Assembly: GCF_023101765.2 (NCBI RefSeq)
Contig: NC_064237.1
Location: forward strand, 10,832,199-10,896,198
Origin: Spodoptera frugiperda
Lineage: Eukaryota; Arthropoda; Insecta; Lepidoptera; Noctuidae
Direction of reading: 5' to 3'
DNA: 64,000 bases
Positions within the stretch are counted from its first letter, which is position 1, and every line of letters starts with the position of its first letter. Both the position numbers and the translations under genes were made by a program. The notes below the pieces were generated by a model that was not told where the DNA came from, made no database searches, and saw nothing but the letters and a program-made list of their open reading frames with translations. Below are positions 1 to 10,799 of the stretch, piece after piece.

Positions 1-711
1 CGAGGAGACGTTTGTGTGGATTATACAATAGGAACGAGAAGTAGGACAAGGGTCTCCTGATCATGATTCCATGATTCATGATTTGATAGTGAAGGATGAT
101 TGTGATTAAAAAAAGCGAGAAGGAACTGTAACAGGAAGACGATTGATAGTTTGGGAGAGGAAGAGTCTGGAGTAAGAAGAAATGATTATTGCGTTGACCT
201 AAGCAACTTTAAAGAAGGGCAGGGCGATATCTCTTAATTAGAAAAATAACCTCCAAGGCTTCAATGGACATGCACATGAGCCAGATTATTTACTGTAATA
301 ATAAATAGTGTAACTGTTCATTGCTCATTCCCTATTTATCATTTTCCTGTTATAAATAACTCGAGACTTCCATTACATAACTTCTTTATTCGATTAATTT
401 ACATTCATTTTGTAAACAAATGCGTGCAGAATGTACACATTCTAGTCTAGTTTTCCTGTTATTTTGTGGTTACAGTATCTTGGTATGTCAGTTTGTTATC
501 TTCTTGGAAGTCGTAAAATTTGAAGAGAAAGGAAAACTCTGTTTGTAACTGCGTCACGCGGTGATAATCTTAGACAAGAACTACTTTAGAATGCGTCTTA
601 CCCACTTATGCTAATGCTTCTAAAAACTGTTATTGTTTTTGTAGCGTAAAGAGCACGTGCTCTCTTAACGTTCCAACGGTCGCAGTATTTAGGCCTCAGG
701 TTAAAACATCA
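1..711. other. Unassigned AT-rich DNA
   Basis: No repeat family from elsewhere in the window, no coding signal and no RNA gene was recognised in this stretch. The only boundary feature is the left target-site copy of the LINE tail that follows, at about 700-709. Confidence 0.5.
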
Positions 712-866
712 CCCGGCGCTGCGGACTACTTAGTGGGTTTACCGAGGCTCCAGCTCGAAGAGCAGGAGTTGGAACGGGGTGGTTTTTAGTCAGTAAGAGT
801 CTGACACTCCTTATCGCGTCGCCTTAGGCGGCAGAAGGCATTAGATGATTTTGCACCCTTAAAAAA
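712..866 (+). mobile_element. R1-type LINE 3' tail (family C), 5'-truncated copy
   Basis: This copy holds the terminal 150 bases of the family, from GCTGCGGACTACTTAG through GGGGTGGTTTTTAGTCAGTA to the TTAGATGATTTTGCACCC end and a short A run. The same tail ends the LINE at 35521-36263, which carries part of the reverse-transcriptase polyprotein, so the copy is read as a heavily 5'-truncated insertion. GTTAAAACAT at 700-709 and GTTGAAACAT at 867-876 flank it and look like a 10 bp target-site duplication with one mismatch. It could instead be a SINE that borrowed the LINE tail. Confidence 0.8.
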
Positions 867-876
867 GTTGAAACAT

Positions 877-1715
877 TAATTATAACACGATACAATAACC
901 ATATAATTCTTCACTCTGTCATACGGCCTATCCTATTGGACTATTGGTATTTAGTAGAAGATAATCCATAACCACAGTCCATAACTCTACACGTTCTGTA
1001 CTCAAAGTGATTGATATACCTATGTAGATAAAGGTACAAGGTACATATATTGAACGTCATTCAATACTCTGAGGGTAATAGCGAGCTTTACCACTAATAG
1101 GATACGGATAATCATTCTATTTTGCGGTTTCAATATTTGTACTATGGATGCATGTGGCTTAATTGAAATAAACTCCTTTAACTTTGAATAGGTTTGCTCA
1201 GTGCTAGGAGAAACCTCGTCAAGAATAGCAAGACCTTCTTTCAAAGATAAGTGCGTTCAAACAACCAAACAAATATTCAAATGCTTATATTTATAGTGGG
1301 TATTAAATAAGATTAAATATATAAGTCCCTGAAGATTAGTCAACAAATAAGTAGTTACTCGTGAATCGTCTTAGTATTGTAAATTACTAAAATCTTCTTA
1401 TATGTATATGAGGGTGCAGCTAATGTTTAATCACATATTTGAAGATAAAGGAAGCTTAAATCATATTAATTAAAGATTAATTTTGAATACTCGTTATTGT
1501 TACTAATAACATGTAGGTAGCTACTGGCGGCTCATACTAGATCAAAGCTTACGTCTTACGCCTGCCTTTGTCTTGTTTCTGCGTCTTCAAAAAGATTGAG
1601 TGTGCCTCGGGCATAATCCACCTTAATAAAAATGTGTAACAAAACGTAAAGCGAAATATTAATTATTTTTTCTCAGTATTCTCATATAGGTATGTATGTA
1701 TAAGCTGTAATTTTG
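877..1715. other. Unassigned intergenic or intronic DNA
   Basis: An antisense 74-codon ORF at 1020-1244 is the only open stretch. It lacks a recognisable domain and is no longer than expected by chance. No shared repeat was recognised. Confidence 0.45.
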
Positions 1716-1995
1716 CTGCCTCGTTGGCCAAGTGATTGCAAGAGCGACTGCCGGGCAATGGGTCTTAAGTTCGATTCCCGGGTAGAGCGAAGTATTGCTA
1801 GGCTTTTTTCGGTTTTTAGAAAATTTCTCAGCAGTAGCACTGAGTCTGGAAATGTGCCGGTACATGGCAATAGATTCACTAGGTGGTACCTGCTAACCAT
1901 GAATTGTGAAAAGTGGGTGTACAATGTACAGTGGCATTGCGTGCCATAATGCGCACTTCTGCCTACCCATTCGGGGATAAAAGACGTGACGATAT
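1716..1995 (+). mobile_element. tRNA-derived SINE, family B, near full length
   Basis: The head CTGCCTCGTTGGCCAAGTG resembles an A-box and AGTTCGATTCCCGG is a good internal pol III B-box, as in a tRNA-derived head. The body follows the family order: GGCTTTTTTCGG, GAAAATTTCTCAG, a GTACATGGCAATAG block, GTGAAAAGTGGGTGTACA, then TTCGGGGATAAAAGACGTGACG at the 3' end. The full copy is about 280 bp. AAGCTGTAATTTT before it and AAGGCTGTTTTTT after it may be a decayed target duplication. The ORFs across it are accidental. It probably depends on a LINE for movement. Confidence 0.8.
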
Positions 1996-2221
1996 AAAAA
2001 AGGCTGTTTTTTCCCCGAAATTCGATTCTGTTATGTTGTTAGTCCCCAGACTCCCCAGTAAAAGTCGGGGTCATGCATCTAGACACAGTGTTGAGTACTA
2101 CTAAGAATTTCGCCATTAGCCATCCCAATAATACTTAGGTGCTTCACTGGAATCAGAGCTTCGGTCTTTGTATCCAAAGCGTGTGCCGGTGAGTACCTAT
2201 TAGGATTTGGTACTGAAAACA

Positions 2222-2420
2222 ATTTTTTTAAGGACGTCGCTCCATGCTACAATTTGCTCTAGTATTGTGGGTGCGTTTACAAACATACAATTTTCTCATG
2301 CACATGACAGACCCGAAACAACAATTTGTTGATCACACAAAGAGTTGCTCCGTGCCGGAATTGAACCCGCTACACGTCGCACGGCAACCAGTTGCCTAGC
2401 CACAGGGCCCACCAAGCAGT
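2222..2420 (-). mobile_element. tRNA-derived SINE, family D, minus strand
   Basis: Read on the minus strand, this has a tRNA-like head (GGCTAGGCAACTGGTTGCCG), a B-box region AGCGGGTTCAATTCCGGCAC, then GGAGCAACTCTTTGTGTGAT, TTGTTGTTTCGGGTCTG and a tail with TTTGTAAACGCACCCAC and an A run. Other copies lie at 18395, 24104, 34601, 47241 and 53388. The B-box carries a substitution relative to the 24104 copy, so this copy is old. Confidence 0.75.
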
Positions 2421-3163
2421 CAAATAATAAATAGTAAATAATTATTAAATAGATTTGTCCTATTTTATTCAACCTATTGTAAGCATCCACAAACTATTAT
2501 ATTGTTTTCTGATTTAATTGGATTTATTTGGGATTCATAATTGGATTCCCCCGGATTGGCGCACTATCAACAGATTTTCTGATTGGTTGAATTCATTCAT
2601 TAATGGCATGAAACAATCCTAGAGTCGATCGTATTTATTTAATGGGATAAACCCGCCACAGCCTCTTAGAACCGCTGAAACTTCTGTAGAATACTGAAGT
2701 CTCCTCTGGAGGCGTCTCAGGGACATGAATGACTGTCTTGGATCCCGCAATGAAATAAAACAGAAGATATTATTAGGGGAGAAAAAAAAGAAAGACTACC
2801 TATAGGTATTGTATATTAATACTAGTTTGTTTTGTACTCTATCTACATATGTCTTTGTAAATCCATTCGGAGAAAACGGGTTACGTCCTGAATTTTGACG
2901 ATTGGAAAGACCCAGTCACGCAGCAGTGAATCCCAAGCGCTTAGAATTTTAGCTTTATTTACCATTCAATTGGATTGTCTGGTTCTCGCAGCTAAAGCTA
3001 ACTCGGGGAATTTGAATTTTATAGCGTTGTTCGCACGTGGTACTGGCACGTAGCCAAATTTGAGTTATGTAACGCTTTAGGAAAACTCTTGTCGATATTC
3101 CATGTTACTATAATGACTACCTATATCTCTGCCGTAATCTGGTTAAGTAGACCGAAAAGTTAC

Positions 3164-3326
3164 CAACTGCCGTACTCAAAGGCCTTTAATGATTACTTAA
3201 AACTATTCCTTAGTAACGAATTTGTTCTGAAAACAATAGCTAAGGACTGGGTTAAGCAATTATCATCTCTCTCTGTGTGAGTCCCAAGTCTCTAAGTGAG
3301 AGTAAGTTAGACTGAGTACGGCGGTA
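3164..3326. mobile_element. MITE-like element, family L
   Basis: The ends are inverted: AACTGCCGTACTCA on the left and TGAGTACGGCGGT on the right. Between them lie the family blocks TTTAATGATTACTTAAA, CTATTCCTTAGTAACGAA and AAGGACTGGGTTAAG. A related element with both ends is at 30020-30135 and broken copies are at 25038 and 28471. There is no coding capacity, as expected of a non-autonomous DNA transposon. The superfamily is not determined. Confidence 0.65.
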
Positions 3327-3982
3327 ATTGATTAGTGTGGTTACATACTTAACTCCATGTATTTAAGAGTAGAATAACTGCAACCTATAATCGTAACTAG
3401 AGGTTTTTTTTTTATTCAAATAGAAACTGTTATTTTTCTCCATTCCGTAATAAGTCAGGTAAATCACCTCTTTGATGTATTATACGGCTTATTACATGTG
3501 TTTAAAAACATTAAGTGGCATACACCACGTGCACTAGACACTTAAACTCACACGAGGCTTGCACAAAACATAAACAAAACAATGAAGATATTATCTGGAA
3601 GATAAGTACTAAGAATTGTTTGATTACCTCAAAATAGATGCTAGATATACTGGTGCTGCAACAAAACAATATATTTTGGAAATAAAACATAAACAATAAC
3701 AAAGGATTAAGGAAATTCTGTACGCAATAAGCAATAATAATTAGGTAATCAATAGTACCTATCTTTCTCTATAAATCTAAGAGATATTTCGGTTAAATTG
3801 TTTCCAGGAGTTGTCAAATGCGTTTATCGGAATACTACGAAACGTTTGATATGTTTGAAGTGCGTATTAATTCATTAGGTACCTATATTGTTACACCTAT
3901 CTATACTTACGTTGAATTGGCGCCGGCGCGGCATTGATAAGGAATATCACCGAGTGAAAATGTTTTATCTAGAAACAAAAAA

Positions 3983-4256
3983 TAAGTGTGGGAGAGCCAT
4001 GTTTCGGCACAAATGGGCCGGCTCGACCGAAGTGATACGGGCCTCACAGAAAACCGACGTGTAACAACGCTTGCGTTGTGTGAGTGAGGTTACCGGAGGC
4101 CCAATTAGGTTACCTACCTCCCTTCCCAATTTTTCCAATTCCTGATTCCCCAACAACTCTTAAATTCCTAACTGCCAAAAGATATCGCACTGGTGACTCA
4201 AACTTCTGATGTTTGGGCTGCTCGTTTACCGGCTTATACCTACCATTAAAAAAATC
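3983..4256 (+). mobile_element. SINE-like repeat, family A
   Basis: The copy begins TAAGTGTGGGAGAGCCATG and runs through GGGCCGGCTCGACCG, GAAAACCGACGTG, GTGAGTGAGGTTACCGGAGG and GATTCCCCAACAACTCTTAAA to a CTCGTTTACCGGCTTATA end with an A run. This is one of the commonest short repeats in the window, with fuller copies at 12464, 14614, 22875 and 57529. The last third is degraded. The short antisense ORF here is accidental. Confidence 0.75.
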
Positions 4257-4782
4257 CCCAGTTTTGACCCCAGTTACGAAGTGTATAGTGACAAGATCGT
4301 GTATTTTACCTAATTATGTATAGGTATACCTCAGACGTTTGCCCTAGTAAAGTATTACGATCAGCCTCAATAAGAAATTTCACAAAGAAAAGCTAAAAGA
4401 GCTTGAGGTTTATAAAATACCTATATTACCCACGGTTTTCCTTTTACAGAGGAAACTCGGGAAATTAGGTTACCTCAGCTCTTTTGAATAGATAGGGACA
4501 CTTTCCAAGGGAGATTGAATTTTAAAGCCACTAAGTCGTTTTACTTGTAGACGGTGCGCCGAGGATCAGAGACGCCTAAAAGTATCTGCGTCTTACATAT
4601 TTTAATAAGTTAAAGTTTTGACACAAACTTATCTGAAGGAAAATGAAAGAATTTTAACCTCATTTGTGATGTTATGATTGGTCTATATTAGTAGTTTAAA
4701 CTGGAAAATGGATTTGTTTATCTAACATAATTGCAAACTACAAATGAATACTACAGTCATAATCATAGAAATTATTATTATG

Positions 4783-4992
4783 CAACGTCACGCCTTTTAT
4801 CCCAGAAGGGTGTATAATGCTAGTAATGCTACTGTACAATGTACACCCAATTTTCACCATTTGTGTTATAAGTCCATATACTAGGGAGTGCCATCCCATA
4901 TACTGGACACAATTCAGACTACTCCTGAGAAATTTTCGAAAAGCCGAAAAAAGTTCAGTAATACTTTGCCCAACATCCGAATCAAATCACAG
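4783..4992 (-). mobile_element. Family B SINE, minus strand, head missing
   Basis: On the minus strand the copy ends with the TGGGATAAAAGGCGTGACG tail and contains GGTGAAAATTGGGTGTACA and CTTTTCGAAAATTTCTC. The tRNA-like head is absent or unrecognisable beyond about 4985, where an AT-rich run begins. The missing head means it cannot be transcribed from an internal promoter. Confidence 0.7.
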
Positions 4993-5264
4993 ATATTATT
5001 ATTAAAAATTATATCTAAGTATAAGTAGTCATAATCACCAAGGACGACCAAAGTAAAACCCTTGAGCTTAGAACAAACTTACACGGTTACACGTAAATAA
5101 TTGATAATATTATGAAATACATAGAATTACTTGAAACTGTGCTAAAGATTAAACAAATTAACAGATAAGAAGACCTATCGGACAAACTATTGTAATATAC
5201 TCGGTATTAATACTCTGATTTATCACTCTAAAGATAAACAATCCTTTTCCTAGAGCTTGATAAC

Positions 5265-5452
5265 CAAGCAGAGCCACATGGCTCTGGCCCAAGTAGGGCT
5301 GATGCCCGGAGCTGCGGACAACGTAACAGGTTACCGGGGCTCCGGCTCAAAGCAGGATAAGGAACGGGGTGGTATTTAGTCAGTAAGAGTCTAATACTGC
5401 CTCTCACCACACTCAAGGCGGGAGAAGTCATGATTTTCCACACTCAAAGATA
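5265..5452 (+). mobile_element. LINE 3' tail (family C)
   Basis: This copy includes the upstream tail block (CCAAGTAGGGCTGATGCCC) plus GGAGCTGCGGAC, ACCGGGGCTCCGGCTC, GGAACGGGGTGGTATTTAGT and AAGGCGGGAGAAGTCATGA. Just 5' lies AGAGCCACATGGCTCT, a short inverted repeat not seen in other copies. The C run usual before the A tail is lost. Confidence 0.75.
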
Positions 5453-5476
5453 AAAGCCACGTAGGCTCGTAGATAA

Positions 5477-5650
5477 AATTACTCGCGTACATTAATGGAG
5501 ACAAGCTCTACTATTTTCGAGTCACAAAGGGACTCTTCATCATGAGCAGCGTGCGCAGACGTGGTGACGTCGTGCAGCCTACGTTAAGTTACGAGTCCCT
5601 CTGTGACTCGAAACTAGTAGAGCTTTTCTCCATTAATGTACGGAGTAAAC
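5477..5650. mobile_element. Foldback MITE, family G, hairpin arms of 49 bp
   Basis: The left arm at 5487-5535 and the right arm at 5593-5641 are reverse complements with three mismatches in 49 positions (key blocks GTACATTAATGGAG, AGCTCTACTA, TTCGAGTCACA). The loop of about 57 bp carries ATCATGAGCAGCGTGCGCAG, which is shared with 9403-9512 and, more distantly, with 19611 and 31725. A short ORF starts inside the loop, but its sequence is explained by the foldback. This is a non-autonomous element. Confidence 0.75.
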
Positions 5651-5654
5651 CGTG

Positions 5655-6403
5655 TTTTTTTAGTCCTTTGAGTAGGTATGTCTCACATTACTCAGTTATT
5701 ATAAAAATATTGTCTAACTTCAAAAAGATTTTCTTTTTTAGGATTTTCGGCTTCCATTCCCTTCAATACAAAGGTTTCTGCGGTTAATCTTCACAAAAGG
5801 TTTACAAAAGACTTATCTCATATTAACATAATAGACGTCTGGGCCTACCGAACCGCCGGCTTCCAAAAGTAAACGCAAAGAACGCTTTTGTAATCCATCT
5901 ATCAAGAAGTTAACTTGTTCAAACAAAATACTTTTGTAATAATATCTTCAGCTTCACAAGCAATAAACCTATCAGTAAAACAAATTGGGTATTGAAAGAT
6001 AACAAAGGCGAATTGAACTCTAAAACAAACAGCTTACGACCTAATAACGCTTAAGCCTTGAATCTAATAGAATTCTCAAAATCCATCAGCTAATATTATT
6101 GTTTCTTGCTATTAACATTTATGTAAATAGGCCGAGATTAGATAATGTTCTAACTAATTACATCGTAACATGCATAGTACAGAACTACACGATGTTATCA
6201 CTTCGATGAATTTTGAAATCAATAAATACTTACGCTACTGCCGATGGCTAATAGCAGGAAAAGATAAATACGTTTTTTTTTTTATTTTACCTGGGAAACA
6301 GTAGTTCTTATCTTTGTGGATAAGTAATCTGATTCGGTGATTGTATTGTTCCGACGTCGCTTTATTGTCTTCATGATACTCGGAGTGACTAATATAAGCG
6401 AGT
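5655..6403. other. Unassigned AT-rich DNA
   Basis: No family member, RNA or coding region was recognised. An antisense 77-codon ORF spans 6235-6468 but runs into the family F element and has no recognisable domain. Confidence 0.45.
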
Positions 6404-6519
6404 GTTTTAGCACTGCGTTCAGTACCGCGTTTGGCGTTCTGATTAGTTGGTTTATTCAGGTCGGCCAATCAGAGTACCGAACGCGGTTTCGTTTCTATTA
6501 CTTTAAACGTAAAGCAAAC
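6404..6519. mobile_element. Foldback element, family F
   Basis: ACCGCGTTTGGCGTTCTGATT and its partner AATCAGAGTACCGAACGCG face each other around a short loop containing TTGGTTTATTCAGGTCGGCC. The right flank CTATTACTTTAAACGTAAAGC is shared, inverted, with the left flanks of the copies at 43431 and 52634. It is about 115 bp with no coding capacity. Confidence 0.65.
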
Positions 6520-6552
6520 TCATACTAAGTGTACAGACACACGCCCACACAC

Positions 6553-6738
6553 AACGTCACGCCTCTTATCCCCGAAAGGGTAAGCAGAGGTGAGGTAATG
6601 CCGCTATACAATGTACACATACTTTTCACCATTCGTGTTATAAGTCCCATGTAATAGGGGGTGAGCCATATACCGGGCACATTTTCAGACTCCGTGCTAT
6701 CATTGAGAAATTTTCGAAAACCGAGGCAACGAGGCAGT
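6553..6738 (-). mobile_element. Family B SINE, minus strand, internally deleted
   Basis: The minus-strand copy has its 3' tail (TTCGGGGATAAGAGGCGTGAC) and body (CACCCCCTATTACATGGGAC, CGAAAATTTCTCA). It then jumps directly to the extreme 5' motif ACTGCCTCGTTGCC, with the tRNA-like head and its B-box missing. Both outer ends are kept while about 90 internal bases are gone. Confidence 0.7.
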
Positions 6739-7316
6739 GTACAGATTTTAATCTTAATTCTCCTGTTTCATTTGTTCTTTTTACAGACTCGAAAGGTAAA
6801 GACTAGAATGTCCTAGGTTAGGAAGGCTAAAATTAGTCTCAGAAGTTTCAATAAACCCACGGAAGAAATAAACCACAAATGACCATTTCATGCAAGAAAT
6901 CAATTCTATTTCAATACAAATTAAACTATAAGAAAAAAGGTCAATTAATGGATTTCCACACTTTTTTTCTAAGTCCATTGTGTTGGGAGTTCCCTGATGG
7001 CGACGCGACGTTTTATTTCGTCATCATTGTATCATGGCTGGGTATGGGCTTCCCCCAAACACGGTCACAGCACGAAGATAGGTCTCACGATTCTTGCTAA
7101 CAGTATTCATACAGGTCATTAGGGCATCTGGGGGCATACCACGAGCCGCTCAGTTTATTTTTCGTCTAGTATTAAACCGCACATGTATTGTTTCAAATTC
7201 TCAGATACATAAGTTGAAACGGAAATAAAATAAGTACTGGACAAACGGGGCAGTACCTATTAGTTATTAAATCACGTCAATAATATTGTTTCAAGCTATT
7301 TTCATTAGCTTGATAA

Positions 7317-7611
7317 GACTGCCTCGTTGATCGTAAGTGCGACTGCCAGGTAAAGGGTCTCCCCTTGCCTGGCATTCCTACGTTCGATTCTTGGGTTCTG
7401 GCACAGTATTACTGGGCTTTTTCGGTTATTTGAAAATTTCTCAGTACACAGTAGTGGCATTGTCCAGTATAATATGGCAATTGGCTCACCCTCTTTTACA
7501 TGGGACCTTAACACAAACGGTGAAAAGTGGGTGTACACATTGTACAGTAGCATTAAGTGCCGTAATTTGCACCTCTGCTTACCTCTTCGGGGATAAAGGG
7601 CGTGACGATAC
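7317..7611 (+). mobile_element. tRNA-derived SINE, family B, near full length
   Basis: The copy starts ACTGCCTCGTTGATCGTAAG. It has a B-box-like ACGTTCGATTCTTGGG, an insertion-like CCCCTTGCCTGGCATTCC within the head, the GGGCTTTTTCGG block, GGCTCACCCTCTTTTACATGG and the end TTCGGGGATAAAGGGCGTGACG. A run of 97 codons crosses it but codes for nothing recognisable. The A-box is degraded, so the copy is likely inert. Confidence 0.75.
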
Positions 7612-7867
7612 TATTTTCATTTCTAAATAATAAAAGCACATCTTCAAGGATTAAGAAATAAATGAACCGTCCAAATTAGAATAGAACGCAAACGTCAAAA
7701 AGTCCATAGATGCCAACCTTAAATTATAACTGATTTTAGATTGCTGAAATACCAAAGCTCGTTGGGTTTGTTGATGTTTCATCCCATTACCCCGGGAAAG
7801 GGAAATACAAAAGCAATTCTGCATCTGATTGTGACAAATTGCTGTACAAGCGGATAATTAAAACCAC

Positions 7868-8242
7868 GGCATAGTGGCGTAGCGTGCCTTGGCGGGGCCC
7901 CGTATATAAATTTGTTTGGGGGCTCCATTTTTTCTCTTTTTAATGGAAAATCATCCAATGGCATTTATCTCCCTGTCTCTCAAGTCTCAACAAGGGGACT
8001 TACCGATGCTATAACAGTGAACCAATGTTTGGGGCCTTTACGAGTTACGACGACATTAATTTTCCTAAAGTTACTGCCAACTTTTGAACGCATGCTTTAC
8101 GCAAAAATCCAGAAATTCATTATTTGGAATTTAGTATTTTCTGAAGTTTTTATTTTTGGTTACGCACGTTGGGGGCGCCCGTAGCCCAGGGGCCCCGTAT
8201 AATTGATACGGCAGATACGGCACTAGCTACGCCCCTGCTCCG
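7868..8242. mobile_element. MITE-like element with GC-rich inverted ends
   Basis: The left end GTGGCGTAGCGTGCCTTGGC and GGGGCCCCGTATA correspond, inverted, to GGGGCCCCGTATAATTG and CACTAGCTACGCCCC near the right end. The interior is AT-rich and noncoding. The inverted ends are imperfect, so this is probably an old foldback or a composite of two inverted fragments. No second copy was recognised in the window. Confidence 0.45.
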
Positions 8243-8244
8243 GA

Positions 8245-9402
8245 ACAAAGAGACTGTTTTCTGTAATTTACGTATTGACTAGTTGAGATCGAAACGCCAT
8301 TATCTATCAAATGTGATGGAAATAATTTTACAGCATCAAAGGGAATGCTATAATAATTTACCTGTCCATTACTGTTAGGATAAGTAATTAAAATTTGGTT
8401 AGTTATGTTCAAATTGGTTCGCCGTGTTTATGTTGCGAATAGCTTTTAATGCACAGTTTTAATGTTACGTATGCAACGGCTTTTAAACAGGTCGAGTAAT
8501 GCTTAAATATGTTTATAATGTACATTTATGCAAGTCAGGGATCCTCTTAATTAAAGAACTTTACGTTTTGTTTGTAAATTAAACCCTGGCGTTAATTAGT
8601 TGAGAAAACGGGGAGACTACTAATGAAGAGACTTCGTATTCAACAAAGCTAGTCGGAGCGATTGTTTCGTTGCAAAAAATCATTTAATATTCTAGTCTCT
8701 TGTCCAAATTGTAACTGCTGAAGGCTTACGCTTTTTTGCTAGATAAGTAGGTGTTTTGAAAGTGTTAAAGGTGATTACTAAAAAGGTCAAGCTAACATGT
8801 TGTTATTTTTAATTCAATGGCATTTATAGTAAAATAATGGGATGTGCCTGACTTCAATTACAATGTCATTCTTACACAATGCACGTGCCTTTTATATTAC
8901 TGTATATTGTCGTGTATAAATAACTTTAAAATGTCGCATACATGTAGTTAGCTTCCTTGACCTCTATTAGTAGTCCGGTTTTGAAACGGACTCAAGTTTA
9001 GTAAATATCTACTTATAATTTTCTATTTTCCGAAGTCCATTTATAGCTGACAATGCATCCATTATCAAGCAACGGCAGTCATCTTAAGAGGTTTACTATA
9101 ATCTCACACCTGACCTCATCATACATGGGCATTTGGGCAACGGCCAATGCAAAAAAAACTAAGCCGGGACTTTTTTAAGGCCCGGATTTTATCAGAATTC
9201 GGACATACTATGTATGAGTGTGGTTACATTACCTATAAGAGATAAGAAGGAGATAGGAAATCTTAAAGATATGTGAGAAAATTACCTGTAAAATAACGAA
9301 ACATTTCAAAGTTCTAAATATTCAGTATAAATATCTACTTATTACTAGAGTCATCATCATATTGCTTGCGATTTGCGCGGTCTTTCGCATCTTTTATAAA
9401 AA
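8245..9402. other. Unassigned AT-rich DNA
   Basis: More than 1.1 kb with no repeat family, RNA gene or coding signal recognised. Homopolymer runs are ordinary. Confidence 0.5.
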
Positions 9403-9512
9403 ATCTACTAGTTTCGAGTCAAAGAGGGACTCTTCATCATGAGCAGCGTGCGCAGACGCGGCGACATCACGCAGCCTATTGAGCTTTTCTAAATTTACGT
9501 GAGTAAACCGTG
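9403..9512. mobile_element. Foldback MITE, family G, one arm damaged
   Basis: This copy shares CTACTAGTTTCGAGTCA, GGGACTCTTCATCATGAGCA and GCGTGCGCAGACGCGGCGAC with 5477-5650. The right arm is shortened to GAGCTTTTCTAAATTTACGT followed by GAGTAAACCGTG. The arms no longer pair over their full length. Confidence 0.6.
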
Positions 9513-9770
9513 ATTTTTAGTTAATATTAATATTTATTTAATACATCATATTATATAAAATTAATTTAATTAATGTATTCCAACATTCCGATAGCACAAT
9601 GTTAATTATAATACCACTCGCTACCTATTTATTTTGATTCTCCAGCGTTTCGAATATAGCATAATGGTCGTTAGGATTAATTTGTGCATAATTAATAATA
9701 ACATATCTTTGCGAATATATTCCTCATTTATAGGAAATGCCTACATCATTAACATCTCGTGATTTATGGG

Positions 9771-10034
9771 CTTTTTTTTAAGAGGGGAAAATCATCCAAT
9801 GACTTTTCTCGCCAGGGCGAGGCGAGAGGGAGTGTCAGACTCTTGCTGACTAAAAACCACCCCGTTCCTACTCCTGTTTTTCGAGCCGGAGCTCCGATAA
9901 ACTCGGTAGTCCACAGCTCCGGATCAGGCATCAGCCCTACTGGGTCCCATCTGTGGTGGTCTGATGACTCTTTGAGGCGCACGCGGAACGCGACGCGCCG
10001 CACGTGGGTTTAAGAGCTGGATGTTCATGATGTT
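9771..10034 (-). mobile_element. LINE 3' tail (family C), long copy, minus strand
   Basis: Minus-strand reading gives the extended tail. It starts from sequence matching 36040-36070 of the LINE (GCGCGTCGCGTTCCGCGTGC, GCCTCAAAGAGTCATCAGAC), continues through the GGAGCTGTGGACTACC core and ends GTCATTGGATGATTTTCCCC with an A run. It is one of the longest tail copies, and its match beyond the 150 bp core supports origin from the R1-type LINE and not from an independent SINE. Confidence 0.8.
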
Positions 10035-10119
10035 TAATATGGAATTGATCTTAGTTTAAAATGTGCTGGTTTATCTGAGAACGCTACGGACCTCATATGT
10101 ATTCTGTATCACACTTAAT

Positions 10120-10312
10120 AATAATATATGTGAAAGTTTGTTTGTTTGGATGTTTATCCGCTAATCACGCTGAAACTAGTGAACGGATTTTGATGTCTGT
10201 ATACCTCAATCATTAAAATCCGTTAGGGTATGAGATGACTTCAGTAGTAAATATGTTTTATCCCACGGAAACGAAGGCGAAGTCACTGGCAGTAGCTAGT
10301 AATATTCTATTT
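10120..10312 (+). mobile_element. Retroelement 3' tail fragment, family I
   Basis: The copy opens ATATATGTGAAAGTTTGTTTG and contains CACGCTGAAACTAGTGAACGGATTTTG, then the closing block CGAAGGCGAAGTCACTGGCA and GTAGCTAGTAATAT. This is the typical order of an old lepidopteran non-LTR retroelement tail. Related pieces are at 42885, 47155 and 47570. Confidence 0.6.
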
Positions 10313-10626
10313 TGTCATCACAAACTCAGTCCGAAACTCAAGTTTTAAAAACAATACCTTTTTTAAAAACTGGTAAGGAGTATGGTAATGGTAGGTAGGT
10401 ATATAAATACAGTATTCCTGTATGTTTATCTGTAAATATTATTTTATTATTGTTTTTTCAATTAATCAGATAAGATTGATCGATGATCTTATACGGAAAC
10501 ATGGTTTGATTATTGGAAATGTGTTACAATTTACCTATTGATTTTTTTACACTTTATTCATTGATAATTTTACTAAAATACAAAATCATACAATATTTTA
10601 CATTTGCTAAGGTAACTTTCTGCCCT

Positions 10627-10795
10627 CCACCAGAGATCGTGCTCAGTAGGACTAATAGCCGACCCGGAGCTGCGGACTGCCTATCGAGTTATCGGGGTCC
10701 AGCGAAAGGCAGGAGTAGGAACGGGGTGGTTTTTAGTCATTAAGAAGTCTGACACTGCTTCTCGCCTCGCCCAAGGTGGCAGAAAACATTGCAAG
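10627..10795 (+). mobile_element. LINE 3' tail (family C)
   Basis: CCCGGAGCTGCGGACTGCC, CAGGAGTAGGAACGGGGTGG and TTTTTAGTCATTAAGAAGTCTG are recognisable, then a degraded GCCCAAGGTGGCAGAAAACATTG end. The upstream ACCAGAGATCGTGCTCAGTAGG corresponds to the CACCACAGATGGGACCCAGCAGG block of the LINE. No clear target duplication was seen. Confidence 0.7.
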
Positions 10796-10799
10796 ATCT

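Noticed and set aside
1020..1244. 74-codon antisense ORF
   Set aside because: The peptide looks less biased than most, but no family, splice context or second exon supports it.
1716..1790. tRNA-like sequence in family B and D heads
   Set aside because: A- and B-box-like motifs are present but no cloverleaf with paired acceptor ends forms. These are SINE heads.
5542..5787. 81-codon ORF beginning in the family G loop
   Set aside because: The first half is the foldback loop and arm and the second half is AT-rich flank. No transposase similarity.
7337..7630. 97-codon ORF across a family B SINE
   Set aside because: The reading frame follows a noncoding SINE; other copies have stops at the same place.
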